Assembly: GCF_900142065.1 (NCBI RefSeq)
Contig: NZ_FSRJ01000001.1
Location: 992,001 to 1,056,000, forward strand
Reading direction: 5' to 3'
Length of the DNA stretch: 64,000 nucleotides
Origin: Agromyces cerinus subsp. cerinus
Lineage (GTDB): Bacteria > Actinomycetota > Actinomycetes > Actinomycetales > Microbacteriaceae
In this document: piece by piece, positions 27,828-36,504 of the stretch
Position numbering within the stretch: position 1 is the stretch's first letter
How the letters are laid out: every line of letters begins with the position of its first letter
Made by a program: the position numbers and the translations under genes
Notes under the pieces: model-generated
What the model was told of the DNA's origin: nothing
Seen by the model: the letters and a program-made list of their open reading frames with translations, nothing else
Databases searched by the model: none

Positions 27828-29177
27828 ATGGCGCGCGCGACGCTGCACGACATCGCCGGCACGGTGATGGAACCGGGTGACGACGGCTACGACGAGGCCC
27901 GCACGGTCTGGAACGGCATGATCGACCGGCATCCGCGCTACGTCGTGCGCTGTGCCGACGCGACCGACGTCGCGACAGCCATTCGGTTCGGCACGCAGAA
28001 CGATCTCGACATCGGCGTGCGCTGCGGTGGACACGGCATCGTCGGACACGCGGTTCCCGACGACGGGCTCATGCTCGATCTGCGCCCGATGGGCGACGTG
28101 CAGGTCGATGCGATCGGGCGCCGAGCACGGGTGCAGGGCGGCGCCCTCCTCGGCGCGCTCGACCGGGCGACGCAGCGGCACGGCCTCGCCACGACGGCCG
28201 GGAACGTCTCGCACACCGGCGTCGGCGGGCTCACCCTCGGTGGCGGAATGGGCTGGCTCGCGAGGCGGCTCGGGCTCGCCTGCGACAACGTGCTCGCGTT
28301 CGAGCTCGTCACGGCCGATGGTGAGCTGCTGCGGGTCGACCGCGACTCCCACCGCGAACTCGACTGGGCGCTGCGCGGCGGCGGCGGCAACTTCGGCGTC
28401 GTCACCGCGTTCGAGTTCGCGCTTCACCCAGAACCCGGCGACGCGATCGCCGTCGAGTTCCACTATCCGATCGAGGATGTCGCGGACGCTGAGGCGGCCG
28501 CGACGGCGATGCGCGCCTGGCGCGACCTCAGCATCGACGCGCCACGCGAATCGACCTTCACTGCGACGATCTCAGGCGGAACGGTGGCGCTCGGGTTCGT
28601 GTGGGTCGGTGACACGCTCGACGCGCGTGCACGCATCGTCGAGCTCGAGCAGCGCCTCGACCAGGCGGCCTCCCCCGCTTCGAGCTCGGTCGATCCGCTC
28701 AGCTACCTGGAGTTGCAGACGCGCGAAGACGACGTCGAGGGCCACGCATGGCGTCGGTACTGGAAGGGACACTACTTCCGTGAGCTGGGCGACGACCTGA
28801 TCGATGCGCTGCTCGAACGCGATGACGAACTCTCGCCCGACGTGAGTCTGCAGGCATACGGCGGGGCCATCGCAGACGTACCCGGCGACGCCACCGCGTT
28901 CTCGAGACGCGACACGGCGTTCGAATTCGTGGCCGCCTCCCGCTGGCGCTCGCCCGACGAGGATACGGCACGGATGGCGGCCGCACGACGCTACGCCAGC
29001 ACGATGGACGACTACTCGAGCGGCGCGTACGTCAACGTGCTCGGCGACGATGGAGACGCCGGGCTCCGGCGCGCGTACTCGGCCGATCAGCTGACACGAT
29101 TGACCGCCGTCAAGGACACGTACGATCCCGGCAATGTCTTCCACCTGAACCAGAACATCCGACCGACGACTCGGTGA
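27828..29177 (+). CDS. FAD-binding oxidoreductase of the BBE family, probably bicovalent
   Basis: A 449-residue flavoenzyme. The PCMH FAD domain includes DIGVRCGGHGIVGHA with His69 and GLACDNV with Cys152, which match the two residues that attach FAD covalently in berberine-bridge-type oxidases. VGGLTLGGGMGWLARRL is the pyrophosphate loop. The C-terminal BBE motif reads YDPGNVFHLNQNI. No signal peptide. Start: ATG 27828 with GGGAGG 6 bases upstream; a longer ATG at 27777 lacks a site. Likely oxidises an alcohol or sugar; substrate unknown. It lies in a block inserted between parC and parE. Confidence 0.9.
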   Translation: MARATLHDIAGTVMEPGDDGYDEARTVWNGMIDRHPRYVVRCADATDVATAIRFGTQNDLDIGVRCGGHGIVGHAVPDDGLMLDLRPMGDVQVDAIGRRARVQGGALLGALDRATQRHGLATTAGNVSHTGVGGLTLGGGMGWLARRLGLACDNVLAFELVTADGELLRVDRDSHRELDWALRGGGGNFGVVTAFEFALHPEPGDAIAVEFHYPIEDVADAEAAATAMRAWRDLSIDAPRESTFTATISGGTVALGFVWVGDTLDARARIVELEQRLDQAASPASSSVDPLSYLELQTREDDVEGHAWRRYWKGHYFRELGDDLIDALLERDDELSPDVSLQAYGGAIADVPGDATAFSRRDTAFEFVAASRWRSPDEDTARMAAARRYASTMDDYSSGAYVNVLGDDGDAGLRRAYSADQLTRLTAVKDTYDPGNVFHLNQNIRPTTR

Positions 29178-29182
29178 TACGA

Positions 29183-29245
29183 CACGCGTCCATGCGGTCG
29201 CGCTGCTGCGAGTCGGAGCGCTCGATGATGAACTCCTGGCGCGGC
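29183..29245 (-). pseudogene. Relic copy of the parE 3' end
   Basis: The 63 bases here are about 88 percent identical by eye to 30376-30438, the last 20 codons of parE. The minus strand reads QEFIIERSDSQQRDRMDAC against KEFIIESSDSLERDRIDA-stop in the real gene. The stop TGA has become TGT. No start or further parE sequence is present, so it cannot be a gene. Similarity seems to extend weakly past the stop (CATCCGACCGAC near 29157 against CATCCGGCCGAC near 30350). It marks a duplication that flanks the protease gene. Confidence 0.85.
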
Positions 29246-29313
29246 TGCGGAGCGGCGCATCCCTGCGGCGTCCGATGTCCGCCGCGCCGGACGCACGGCG
29301 CGCCCGGAAATCC

Positions 29314-29343
29314 TTGACACGCTCGAATCGCAGAGGATACGTT
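29314..29343 (+). promoter_or_regulatory. Promoter of the secreted metalloprotease
   Basis: TTGACA (29314-29319), an 18-base spacer and TACGTT (29338-29343) form one of the few consensus -35/-10 pairs in the window. A short hairpin (CCCC-ACTTC-GGGG) and about 95 bases of leader follow before the ATG. Confidence 0.6.
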
Positions 29344-29443
29344 GACCCCACTTCGGGGGGCAGGCAACGACGCCGGCCATGGATCCGAAGCCGCTCGCCG
29401 ACCAGGCGAACGGAGATCGCTCATTTCAGAAGGAGCACACTGC

Positions 29444-30259
29444 ATGCGAATCACGAGAACACTCGCGCTGGCCGCCACCGCGGCCGCCGCGCTCGCTGTC
29501 GGCACGGCAATCCCGGCCGCCGGTGCAACCCCGCTCGATGACTCCGACGTTCCCTCCTACCAGGAGTTCGCGTCATCGACCTTCCGAGACGTCGATGGCA
29601 GCTACATCGTCAACGGAGACGAGGTGATCTCGGACAAGGGCGACCTGCGGAAGTTCTACGACCTGCTCGTCGGTCCCGAGACGCCGACCGACGGTCTCAT
29701 CGTCAACACGGTCAACGGCGCCGACGACAAGTGGTCGGCCTCGCAGATCGGCAACCTCACCTATTGCGTCAGCACGAAGTTCGGCACGCGTCACGCCGAC
29801 GTCGTCAACGCGATGGCGAGCGGCGCGGCCCTCTGGGAGTCCGCGTCATCGAAGATCGACTTCGTGTACGTGAGCAGCGCCGACGGCCAGTGCACGACGC
29901 GCAACAAGTCGGTCCTGTTCTCGGTCGAGCCGGTGCAGACCTCGCAGTACATCGCCCGTGCGTTCTTCCCGAGCACGCCCGACCGTCAGCAGAACGTGCT
30001 CATCGACGACTCGATCTGGAGCTCGGGCTCCTGGACGCCGGCCAACATCCTCGGTCACGAACTCGGCCACACCCTCGGGTTCCGGCACGAGCACACGCGC
30101 CCCGAATCGGGCACCTGCTTCGAAGACAACAACTGGCGCCCGCTGACGCCGTACGACTCGTCATCGATCATGCACTACCCGCAGTGCAACGGTTCGTCCG
30201 ACGACCTGTCGATGACGAACGCTGACCGTACGGGGGCCGTCGCCCTCTACGGCAACTGA
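29444..30259 (+). CDS. Secreted astacin/M12A-like zinc metalloprotease
   Basis: A 271-residue exported protease. Residues 1-28 form a Sec signal peptide (LALAATAAAALAVGTAIPAAGA). The zinc site HELGHTLGFRHEHTRPE fits HExxHxxGxxHE of metzincins, and SSIMHYPQCNG is the Met-turn expected for astacins. Cys residues in LTYC, GQC, GTC and PQC could form two disulfides. The region 29-95 looks like a propeptide. AGAAGGAGC precedes the ATG. Unlike the surrounding housekeeping genes it has a consensus promoter and lies between the two copies of the parE 3' end, so it may have been acquired. Confidence 0.9.
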   Translation: MRITRTLALAATAAAALAVGTAIPAAGATPLDDSDVPSYQEFASSTFRDVDGSYIVNGDEVISDKGDLRKFYDLLVGPETPTDGLIVNTVNGADDKWSASQIGNLTYCVSTKFGTRHADVVNAMASGAALWESASSKIDFVYVSSADGQCTTRNKSVLFSVEPVQTSQYIARAFFPSTPDRQQNVLIDDSIWSSGSWTPANILGHELGHTLGFRHEHTRPESGTCFEDNNWRPLTPYDSSSIMHYPQCNGSSDDLSMTNADRTGAVALYGN

Positions 30260-30290
30260 GTCACCGCTCTCGTCTGAGCATCATCAGTGT

Positions 30291-30326
30291 CCGCTGGGCT
30301 CGGTCGTATTCGACTGGGCCCAGCGG
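30291..30326. terminator. Convergent-region hairpin between the protease and parE
   Basis: Arms CCGCTGGGC (30291-30299) and GCCCAGCGG (30318-30326) enclose an 18-base loop in the 115-base gap between two convergent genes. No clear T-tract. Confidence 0.5.
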
Positions 30327-30374
30327 TTCGTCATGAAGCGGGGCGAGAGCATCCGGCCGACCGCCGGCCGAAGG

Positions 30375-32453
30375 TCACGCGTCGATGCGGTCGCGCTCGA
30401 GCGAGTCGGAACTCTCGATGATGAACTCCTTGCGCGGCGCGACATCCGTGCCCATGAGCAGCTCGAACACGCGCCCGGCGTTCTCGGCATCGCCGATGCC
30501 GACCCGGCGCAGTGTGCGGTGCCGGCGATCCATGGTCGTGGTCGCGAGCTGATCGGCATCCATCTCGCCGAGGCCCTTGTATCGCTGGATCGGGTCCTGG
30601 TAGCGCTTCTTCTGCCGGTCGAGCGTCGCGAGGACCCCCTTGAGCTCGGCCTCCGAATAGGTGTAGATCGTCTCGTTCGGCTTCGAACCGGGGTTGATCA
30701 CGACGACCCGGTGCAGCGGCGGCACGGCGGCGAACACCCGGCCGTGCTCGATCATCGGCCGCATGTAGCGGAAGAACAGGGTGAGCAGCAGTGTGCGGAT
30801 GTGCGCGCCGTCGACGTCGGCGTCGGCCATGAGGATGACCTTGCCGTAGCGAGCGGCCTCGAGGTCGAAGCTCCGGCCCGAGCCGGCACCGATCACCTGG
30901 ATGATCGACGCGCACTCGGCGTTCGCGAGCATGTCGGCGACGCTGGCCTTCTGCACGTTGAGGATCTTGCCGCGAATCGGCAGCAGCGCCTGGTGCTCGC
31001 TGTCGCGCGCGAGCTTGGCGGTGCCGAGCGCGGAGTCGCCCTCGACGATGAACAGCTCACTGTGCGAGACGTCGTTCGAGCGGCAGTCGACGAGCTTCGC
31101 AGGCAGCGACGAGCTCTCGAGCGCGTTCTTGCGCCGCTGCGTCTCTTTGTGCGCACGGGCGGAGATCCGCGACTTCATCTCGGCGACGACCTTGTCGAGC
31201 AGCAGGGCCGCCTGGTTCTTGTCGTCGCGCTTCGTGGAGGTGAAGCGGGCTCCGAGCTCCTTCGTCAGCACGGTCGAGACGATGGAGCGCGCCGCGGGCG
31301 TGCCGAGCACCTCTTTCGTCTGGCCCTCGAACTGCGGCTCGGGCAGGCGCACCGTGACCACCGCGGTGAGTCCCGCGAGCACGTCGTCCTTCTCGAGCTT
31401 GTCGTTGCCGGCCTTGAGGCGTCGAGCGTTCAGCTCGACCTGCTGGCGCAGGAACTTGAGGAGCCCCTGGTCGAAGCCGGCCTGGTGCGTGCCGCCCTTG
31501 GGCGTCGCGATGATGTTCACGAACGAGCGGATGACCGTGTCATAGCCGGTGCCCCAACGCAGGGCGATGTCGACCACGCACTCGCGCTTCAGTTCCGTCG
31601 GCACCATCGCACCGCCCTCGGTGAGCACGGGCACGGTCTCGGTGAAGTGGCCGGTGCCGGTCAGACGCCACACATCGGTGAGCGGGGCGTCGGTCGCGAG
31701 GTGCTCGACGAACTCGGAGATGCCGCCATCGAACTGGAACGAGGTCGTGTGCGGGGTCTCGCCGCGCTCGTCGTTGACGTCGATTGCGAGCCCGGGAACG
31801 AGGAACGCCGTCTGCCGCGCGCGACCCAGCAGCTCTTCGGTCTGGAACTCGGCGCCCTTCGTGAAGATCTGGCGATCGGCCCAGTAGCGGATGCGCGTGC
31901 CGGTGACGCCCTTGGCCACCTTGCCGACGACCCGGAGCTCGCTGCGCTGCTCGAACGGCGTGAACGGCGCGTCGGGAGACGGCGCGCCCGAATCGGCGAA
32001 GTTGCCGGGCTCGCCCCGGTGGAACGACATGGCCCACGTCTTGCCGTCGCGGTCGACCTCGACGTCGAGACGTTCGGAGAGCGCATTGACGACGGATGCG
32101 CCGACACCGTGGAGGCCGCCGGAGGCCGCGTAGGAGCCGGAACCGAACTTGCCGCCCGCGTGCAGCTTGGTGAACACGACCTCGACGCCCGACAGGCCGG
32201 TCTTCGGCTCGATGTCGACCGGGATGCCGCGCGCACGGTCGCGCACCTCGACGCTGCCGTCGGGGTGGAGGGTCACGCCGATCTCGGTGCCATGGCCCGC
32301 GAGCGACTCGTCGACCGAGTTGTCGATGATCTCCCAGAGGCAGTGCATGAGGCCCCGGGAGTCGGTCGAACCGATGTACATGCCGGGTCGCTTGCGCACG
32401 GCCTCGAGGCCCTCGAGCACGGAGAGATGGCGGGCGGAATAGTCGGAGCTCAC
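30375..32453 (-). CDS. parE: DNA topoisomerase IV subunit B (GyrB/ParE type)
   Basis: A 692-residue ATPase subunit. The GHKL ATP site has YSARHLSVLEGLEAVRKRP, IIDNSVDESLAG and GLHGVGASVVNALS. TOPRIM metal motifs are LFIVEGDSALG and MADADVDGAHIRTLLL, and the tail QRYKGLGEMDADQL is conserved. It works with ParC in decatenation. An in-frame upstream extension exists, but the GTG at 32453 gives the usual SSDYSARHLSVLEGLEAVRK start. It is transcribed toward parC, from which it is separated by a flavoenzyme and protease block. Confidence 0.94.
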   Translation of the reverse strand: MSSDYSARHLSVLEGLEAVRKRPGMYIGSTDSRGLMHCLWEIIDNSVDESLAGHGTEIGVTLHPDGSVEVRDRARGIPVDIEPKTGLSGVEVVFTKLHAGGKFGSGSYAASGGLHGVGASVVNALSERLDVEVDRDGKTWAMSFHRGEPGNFADSGAPSPDAPFTPFEQRSELRVVGKVAKGVTGTRIRYWADRQIFTKGAEFQTEELLGRARQTAFLVPGLAIDVNDERGETPHTTSFQFDGGISEFVEHLATDAPLTDVWRLTGTGHFTETVPVLTEGGAMVPTELKRECVVDIALRWGTGYDTVIRSFVNIIATPKGGTHQAGFDQGLLKFLRQQVELNARRLKAGNDKLEKDDVLAGLTAVVTVRLPEPQFEGQTKEVLGTPAARSIVSTVLTKELGARFTSTKRDDKNQAALLLDKVVAEMKSRISARAHKETQRRKNALESSSLPAKLVDCRSNDVSHSELFIVEGDSALGTAKLARDSEHQALLPIRGKILNVQKASVADMLANAECASIIQVIGAGSGRSFDLEAARYGKVILMADADVDGAHIRTLLLTLFFRYMRPMIEHGRVFAAVPPLHRVVVINPGSKPNETIYTYSEAELKGVLATLDRQKKRYQDPIQRYKGLGEMDADQLATTTMDRRHRTLRRVGIGDAENAGRVFELLMGTDVAPRKEFIIESSDSLERDRIDA

Positions 32454-32599
32454 GTCGATCAAGCCTACTGAGCTGCACCGACACATCCGGTCAGCCACTA
32501 CGCGCTGAGCGAAATGCCCGGCCCAACGGAAGGAACCTGCCCGGAGTCGTGTTTTCATTGATGAACGGAACACCACGCATGAGCGACGAAGGAGGAGCC

Positions 32600-32833
32600 A
32601 TGACCCAGTACACCGAGACCACCGGTGCGGTCGATGAACTCGAGACCCCTTACGAGCTCACCGCGCTCGATCGATGCGATGCCTGCGGCGCGCAGGCGTA
32701 CATCCGCGTCGTCGTCGCGAGCGGCGAACTGCTGTTCTGCGCCCACCACGGCCGCAAGCACCAGGAGAAGCTCTCGCAGATCGCGCACAGCTGGCACGAC
32801 GAGTCGAGCAAGCTGCTCGCCGACCGCAGCTGA
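32600..32833 (+). CDS. DUF7455-type small zinc-ribbon protein
   Basis: A 77-residue actinobacterial protein. CDACGAQAYIRVVVASGELLFC-x-HH is a C-x2-C...C-x2-H ribbon in the middle; the ends are polar. This family is found next to sigA/parE-type genes in Actinobacteria; its role is not known. The ATG at 32600 has a near-perfect AAGGAGG six bases upstream, which decides the start over in-frame ATGs at 32549 and 32579. Followed by a strong bidirectional terminator. Confidence 0.88.
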   Translation: MTQYTETTGAVDELETPYELTALDRCDACGAQAYIRVVVASGELLFCAHHGRKHQEKLSQIAHSWHDESSKLLADRS

Positions 32834-32846
32834 CCGACCGACTTCG

Positions 32847-32875
32847 CGAACGCCCCGGCTCGTCCGGGGCGTTCG
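32847..32875. terminator. Bidirectional terminator
   Basis: Perfect 12-base stem CGAACGCCCCGG / CCGGGGCGTTCG with a 5-base loop, 14 bases after the DUF7455 stop and downstream of gatD on the other strand. Confidence 0.75.
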
Positions 32876-32968
32876 TCGTCTCCGGGCGCTGAGCCGGCGC
32901 GGGCCGAGCGGATGCCGCGGCTCGCCGTCGTCGATCTGCCGGCTCGCGCGTCGACCTCGTCGGGTCGG

Positions 32969-33700
32969 TCAGGACTCGGAGACGCCTGCGGCGGCCAGCT
33001 GCGCGGCACGAGCGGCCGACGCGTAGGCATCGACGGTCTGCGCACGCTCGCCGACGACGTACTCGAGCCCGGCACGAGCGGCCATGGTCTCGAGCAGGCG
33101 ATCGGCGAACACGGGGTTCTTGGCGAGCACCGGGCCGTGGAGGTGGGTGCCGTGGACGTCGCCCATGACCGCGCCCTCCTGACCGGAGTCGCGGCCGTTG
33201 CCGTGCCCGGCACGGATGCGGCCGAGCGGGGATGCCTCGGCGCCCACGTAGTCGCGGGCGTGGTTCTCGAATCCGACGAGCATGCCGAAGCGCGGACTCT
33301 TCACGACGACGTCGCCGGTCACGCGGTTCGCGCGAGGCACCGAGCGGCCGGGCAGGATGCCGAGGCCCTCGATGCTCCGGCCGCTTGCGAGTTCGATGCC
33401 CCAGCTGAGCAGTTCCCAGCCGGTGCCGATGGAGAGGATCGGAACGCCCTCGGTGCCCCAACGGCGGAACTCGTCGTGCATCGTGAGGAGCAGTTCGCGG
33501 CTCTCGTCGAGCGACGAGTCGCTGCCCGAGCCGAGCACGATCGCGTCGACGCGGGGCGGCAGTTGCGCGGCCGTCTCCGCCTCCACGACCGTGGCGTCGA
33601 GGCCGGCCCATCGTGCACGCGTCGCGAGCACCCGGGCGTTCTCGGCGTCGCCGTTCGTGTTCTGGAGTCGGGGAAGCAACGAGACGATCGTGAGGGTCAT
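32969..33700 (-). CDS. gatD: GatD-like amidotransferase subunit lacking the catalytic cysteine
   Basis: A 243-residue class I glutamine amidotransferase-like protein, the partner of MurT. GatD landmarks are present: IEGLGILPGRS, ANRVTGDVVV, FGMLVGFENHARD and THLHGPVLAKNP with the catalytic-type His. But the nucleophile elbow, normally ICGGYQ in GatD (Cys94 in S. aureus, from memory), reads IGTGWE here (Gly92 at the Cys position, Glu for Gln). Glutamine hydrolysis should be impossible. The rest of the fold is well conserved, so it is not a decayed gene. ATG overlaps the murT stop (ATGA). See findings for the proposed meaning. Confidence 0.88.
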   Translation of the reverse strand: MTLTIVSLLPRLQNTNGDAENARVLATRARWAGLDATVVEAETAAQLPPRVDAIVLGSGSDSSLDESRELLLTMHDEFRRWGTEGVPILSIGTGWELLSWGIELASGRSIEGLGILPGRSVPRANRVTGDVVVKSPRFGMLVGFENHARDYVGAEASPLGRIRAGHGNGRDSGQEGAVMGDVHGTHLHGPVLAKNPVFADRLLETMAARAGLEYVVGERAQTVDAYASAARAAQLAAAGVSES

Positions 33701-34953
33701 TCTGCTCCAGCGAGTCCGAGGTGGGCACGTGTGCGGCGCATGGCGTCGGCGGTGAAGACGATCGTCTTGACGCCGGAGGCGGGCGCCGGCATCGCCAGGA
33801 ACGCGTCGACGGCGGTGCCGAGGTCGGGCTCGACGCGGTCGATCTCGACGCCGTCGTAGGCGAGCATGAGCGCGGCCTCGGCCGACTTCGAGCCGCTCAC
33901 GATCGAGACGCGGCCGAGTGAACCGGCATCCGTCGGCCAGAAATAGGAGGGGTCGCGCACGTCGGAACCGATCGCGAACATGATCTGCTCGGTGCCCGGC
34001 GCGATGCTGTCGACGTTGAGCTGGTAGCTCGCCGGGTTCTGCACGAGCACGAACTCGACGTCATGGCCGCGAACGGTGGTGCGCTCGCCACGACCGAACA
34101 CGGCGGGGATCGCGCTCAGCGCGTCGGCCGCGGTCGAGCTCGAGAAGCGGTCGCCGAGCACCGCCTTCGCGGTGGCGTACGCGGCCGCCGCGTCCACGGC
34201 GTAGTGCACGCCGCGTGCCGGCAGGCCGATCGAGACGGATGCCCCGGCATCGTCGAGCACCGCGGAGGCGCCGTCGACCGTCTCGACGAGCACGTCGGTG
34301 CCGCTCGAGAGGCGGACGTCGCTCGTCTCGGTGTACCCGAGGCCTCGCGGGGATGCCGCGAGCACCGCGTCGGTGACGCCGAACCGGTGCACGGCGACTC
34401 CGGGCTGCACCCGGGCGGCGAGCCGCTCGAGGTAGGCGTCGTCGGCGTTCACGACGATCGACTCGCCGGCGCGCGCCGCGATGCGCGCGAGCATGGAGGC
34501 GACCATCTCGGAGTCGTGGAATCGGTCGATCTGGTCGACCATGACGTTCGTCAGGCACACGACGCGCGCATCGACGCCCTGCATGACGAGGGCGCCGTGG
34601 CCCTCGTCCATCTCGAGCACCGCGACGTCGCCGGGCACGCGACCCTGCCAATCGGCCTGCTCGAGCAGTGCCGAGGTCAGACCCTGGCTGATGTTCGCCG
34701 TCGACGGGTTGGTGAACACGTCGACGCCGTGGGCGCGAAGGATCGCGACGAGCATCTTGGTCGTCGTCGACTTGCCGCTCGATCCGGAGACGACGACGAG
34801 TCCCTGCGGGAAGCCCGAGAGCGTGCGCTTCAGGTATTTCGGGGCGATTCGGTTGACGACGAGGCCGGGAACAGCCGATCCGCCGCCGGGCTTGCGCAGC
34901 CGGGCGGCGAATCGGGTGAGCCTGCCGACGAGGATCGCCGGCGCGTAGCGCAC
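33697..34953 (-). CDS. murT: MurT-like Mur ligase family protein (zinc ribbon absent)
   Basis: A 418-residue Mur-ligase fold protein with the C-terminal DUF1727 domain. The P-loop reads VSGSSGKSTTTK (about 55-66) in place of GTNGKTTT; NPSTANISQGLTSALL, LEMDEGHGALVMQ and VCLTNVMVDQIDRFHD follow the MurT pattern. The Cys4 zinc ribbon of known MurT proteins is missing: the central region (about 200-260) has no Cys. The DUF1727 motif around SWIWD reads DPSYFWP. It normally activates the D-Glu alpha-carboxyl of lipid II for GatD-supplied ammonia. GTG at 34953, 7 bases after the sigA stop, with AGTAGG upstream. Confidence 0.88.
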   Translation of the reverse strand: MRYAPAILVGRLTRFAARLRKPGGGSAVPGLVVNRIAPKYLKRTLSGFPQGLVVVSGSSGKSTTTKMLVAILRAHGVDVFTNPSTANISQGLTSALLEQADWQGRVPGDVAVLEMDEGHGALVMQGVDARVVCLTNVMVDQIDRFHDSEMVASMLARIAARAGESIVVNADDAYLERLAARVQPGVAVHRFGVTDAVLAASPRGLGYTETSDVRLSSGTDVLVETVDGASAVLDDAGASVSIGLPARGVHYAVDAAAAYATAKAVLGDRFSSSTAADALSAIPAVFGRGERTTVRGHDVEFVLVQNPASYQLNVDSIAPGTEQIMFAIGSDVRDPSYFWPTDAGSLGRVSIVSGSKSAEAALMLAYDGVEIDRVEPDLGTAVDAFLAMPAPASGVKTIVFTADAMRRTRAHLGLAGAE

Positions 34954-34960
34954 TCGCGGC

Positions 34961-36250
34961 CTACTCGAGGTAGTCGCGGAGCGACTGCGAACGCGAGGGG
35001 TGACGCAGCTTCGCCATCGTCTTCGACTCGATCTGGCGGATGCGCTCACGCGTGACCCCGAAGGTGTCGCCGATCTGATCGAGGGTCTTCGGCATGCCGT
35101 CGCCGAGGCCGAAGCGCATGCGGATCACGCCCGCCTCGCGCTCGCTCAGCGAGTCGAGGAGCGACTCGAGCTGCTTCTGCAGCATCGTGAAGCCCACCGC
35201 GTCGGCCGGTACGACCGCCTCGGTGTCCTCGATGAGGTCGCCGAACTCGCTGTCGCCGTCTTCACCGAGGGGCGTGTGCAGCGAGATGGGCTCGCGGCCG
35301 TACTTCTGCACCTCGATGACCTTCTCGGGGGTCATGTCGAGCTCGCGGCTCAGCTCTTCGGGCGTGGGCTCGCGGCCCAGGTCCTGCAGCATCTGACGCT
35401 GCACGCGGGCGAGCTTGTTGATGACCTCGACCATGTGCACCGGGATGCGGATGGTGCGCGCCTGGTCGGCCATGGCGCGGGTGATCGCCTGACGGATCCA
35501 CCACGTCGCGTACGTCGAGAACTTGAAGCCCTTGGTGTAGTCGAACTTCTCGACGGCGCGGATGAGACCGAGGTTGCCCTCTTGGATGAGGTCGAGGAAC
35601 TGCATGCCGCGACCCGTGTAGCGCTTGGCGAGCGAGACCACGAGGCGGAGGTTGGCGCCGAGCAGGTGGCTCTTGGCGCGCTGGCCGTCTTTCGCGACCC
35701 ACTGCAGCTCACGACCGAGCTGCGAGCGCTTCTCGGCGTCGGTCATGTGCGAGAGCTTCTCTTCGGCGAACAGGCCCGCCTCGATGCGCATCGCGAGCTC
35801 GACCTCTTCGGCCGCGTTCAGGAGCGCGACCTTTCCGATCTGCTTCAGGTAGTCCTTGACGGGGTCGGCCGTCGCGCCGGTGATGGCGCTCGAGTAGACC
35901 GGAACCTCGTCTTCGTCGTCGACGGCGCGCAGCACGAGGGCACCGGTGGGGTGCGGCTCGACTGCGACGGTCTTCGTGTCGTCGTCATCGCCGTCGGCAG
36001 CCGAGTCCTCGGCACCCTCGGCGATCTCGAGGTCGACGACCTCTTCGCCTTCATCGTCGTCGCTCTTCGCCTTCGCCTTGGCTCGGGGCTTGGTCGCGGT
36101 CTTCGCGGTGGTAGCGCGAGGCGTCTTCGCCGCGGGGGTGGCCGCGGCCTTCGCCGGCGTCTTCGCGGCGGCCGACTTCGCGGCGGTCGCGCGCTTCGCA
36201 GCGGGCTTCTCCGCCTCGCTCGCAGCCGTCGCGGCTTTCGTCGTTGCCAT
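34961..36250 (-). CDS. sigA: Principal RNA polymerase sigma factor
   Basis: A 429-residue group 1 sigma-70. After a Lys/Ala/Pro-rich, histone-like N-terminus (about 1-70) and an acidic stretch (about 70-100) come region 1.2 ([21 protein letters not shown]), region 2 ([30 protein letters not shown], split over 2.1-2.3; [16 protein letters not shown]), region 3 and region 4 ([26 protein letters not shown]). It recognises the TANNNT boxes seen throughout this window. ATG 36250 with GGAGAGG upstream; longer in-frame readings are rejected. Confidence 0.96.
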   Translation of the reverse strand: MATTKAATAASEAEKPAAKRATAAKSAAAKTPAKAAATPAAKTPRATTAKTATKPRAKAKAKSDDDEGEEVVDLEIAEGAEDSAADGDDDDTKTVAVEPHPTGALVLRAVDDEDEVPVYSSAITGATADPVKDYLKQIGKVALLNAAEEVELAMRIEAGLFAEEKLSHMTDAEKRSQLGRELQWVAKDGQRAKSHLLGANLRLVVSLAKRYTGRGMQFLDLIQEGNLGLIRAVEKFDYTKGFKFSTYATWWIRQAITRAMADQARTIRIPVHMVEVINKLARVQRQMLQDLGREPTPEELSRELDMTPEKVIEVQKYGREPISLHTPLGEDGDSEFGDLIEDTEAVVPADAVGFTMLQKQLESLLDSLSEREAGVIRMRFGLGDGMPKTLDQIGDTFGVTRERIRQIESKTMAKLRHPSRSQSLRDYLE

Positions 36251-36407
36251 TCGTTGAACCTCTCCTACCGTTGTGCCCGCGTGCCCTCGCGGACTCGGCT
36301 CATGCACTCGGTCCGGTCGTTTTCGGACACTATGAGGACCCATGTCAAGTCCGCTGCATCGGCATGGTCTTTCACCACGCCAGCGGGCCAGAACGGGTCC
36401 TGCCCCC

Positions 36408-36413
36408 ATTATA
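36408..36413 (-). promoter_or_regulatory. Putative sigA -10 box
   Basis: A perfect TATAAT on the minus strand (GTCTGTATAATGGG), about 158 bases before the sigA ATG. No -35 match at 17 or 18 bases. It is the only consensus -10 in the 250-base region before sigA; the leader would be about 150 bases. Confidence 0.45.
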
Positions 36414-36504
36414 CAGACCTGTGCACCGCATCACGCCCGTTCGAGGCCGACTCCGCTCTCCCGTTGCTACAACATCGAGGCGACCGGGGGCATTCCCCGC
36501 CTGC

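Noticed and set aside
29110-29505. A minus-strand ORF ending near 29110 as a real gene
   Set aside because: Its only recognisable part is the parE-tail relic; the rest overlaps the protease signal peptide region and the flavoenzyme 3' end.
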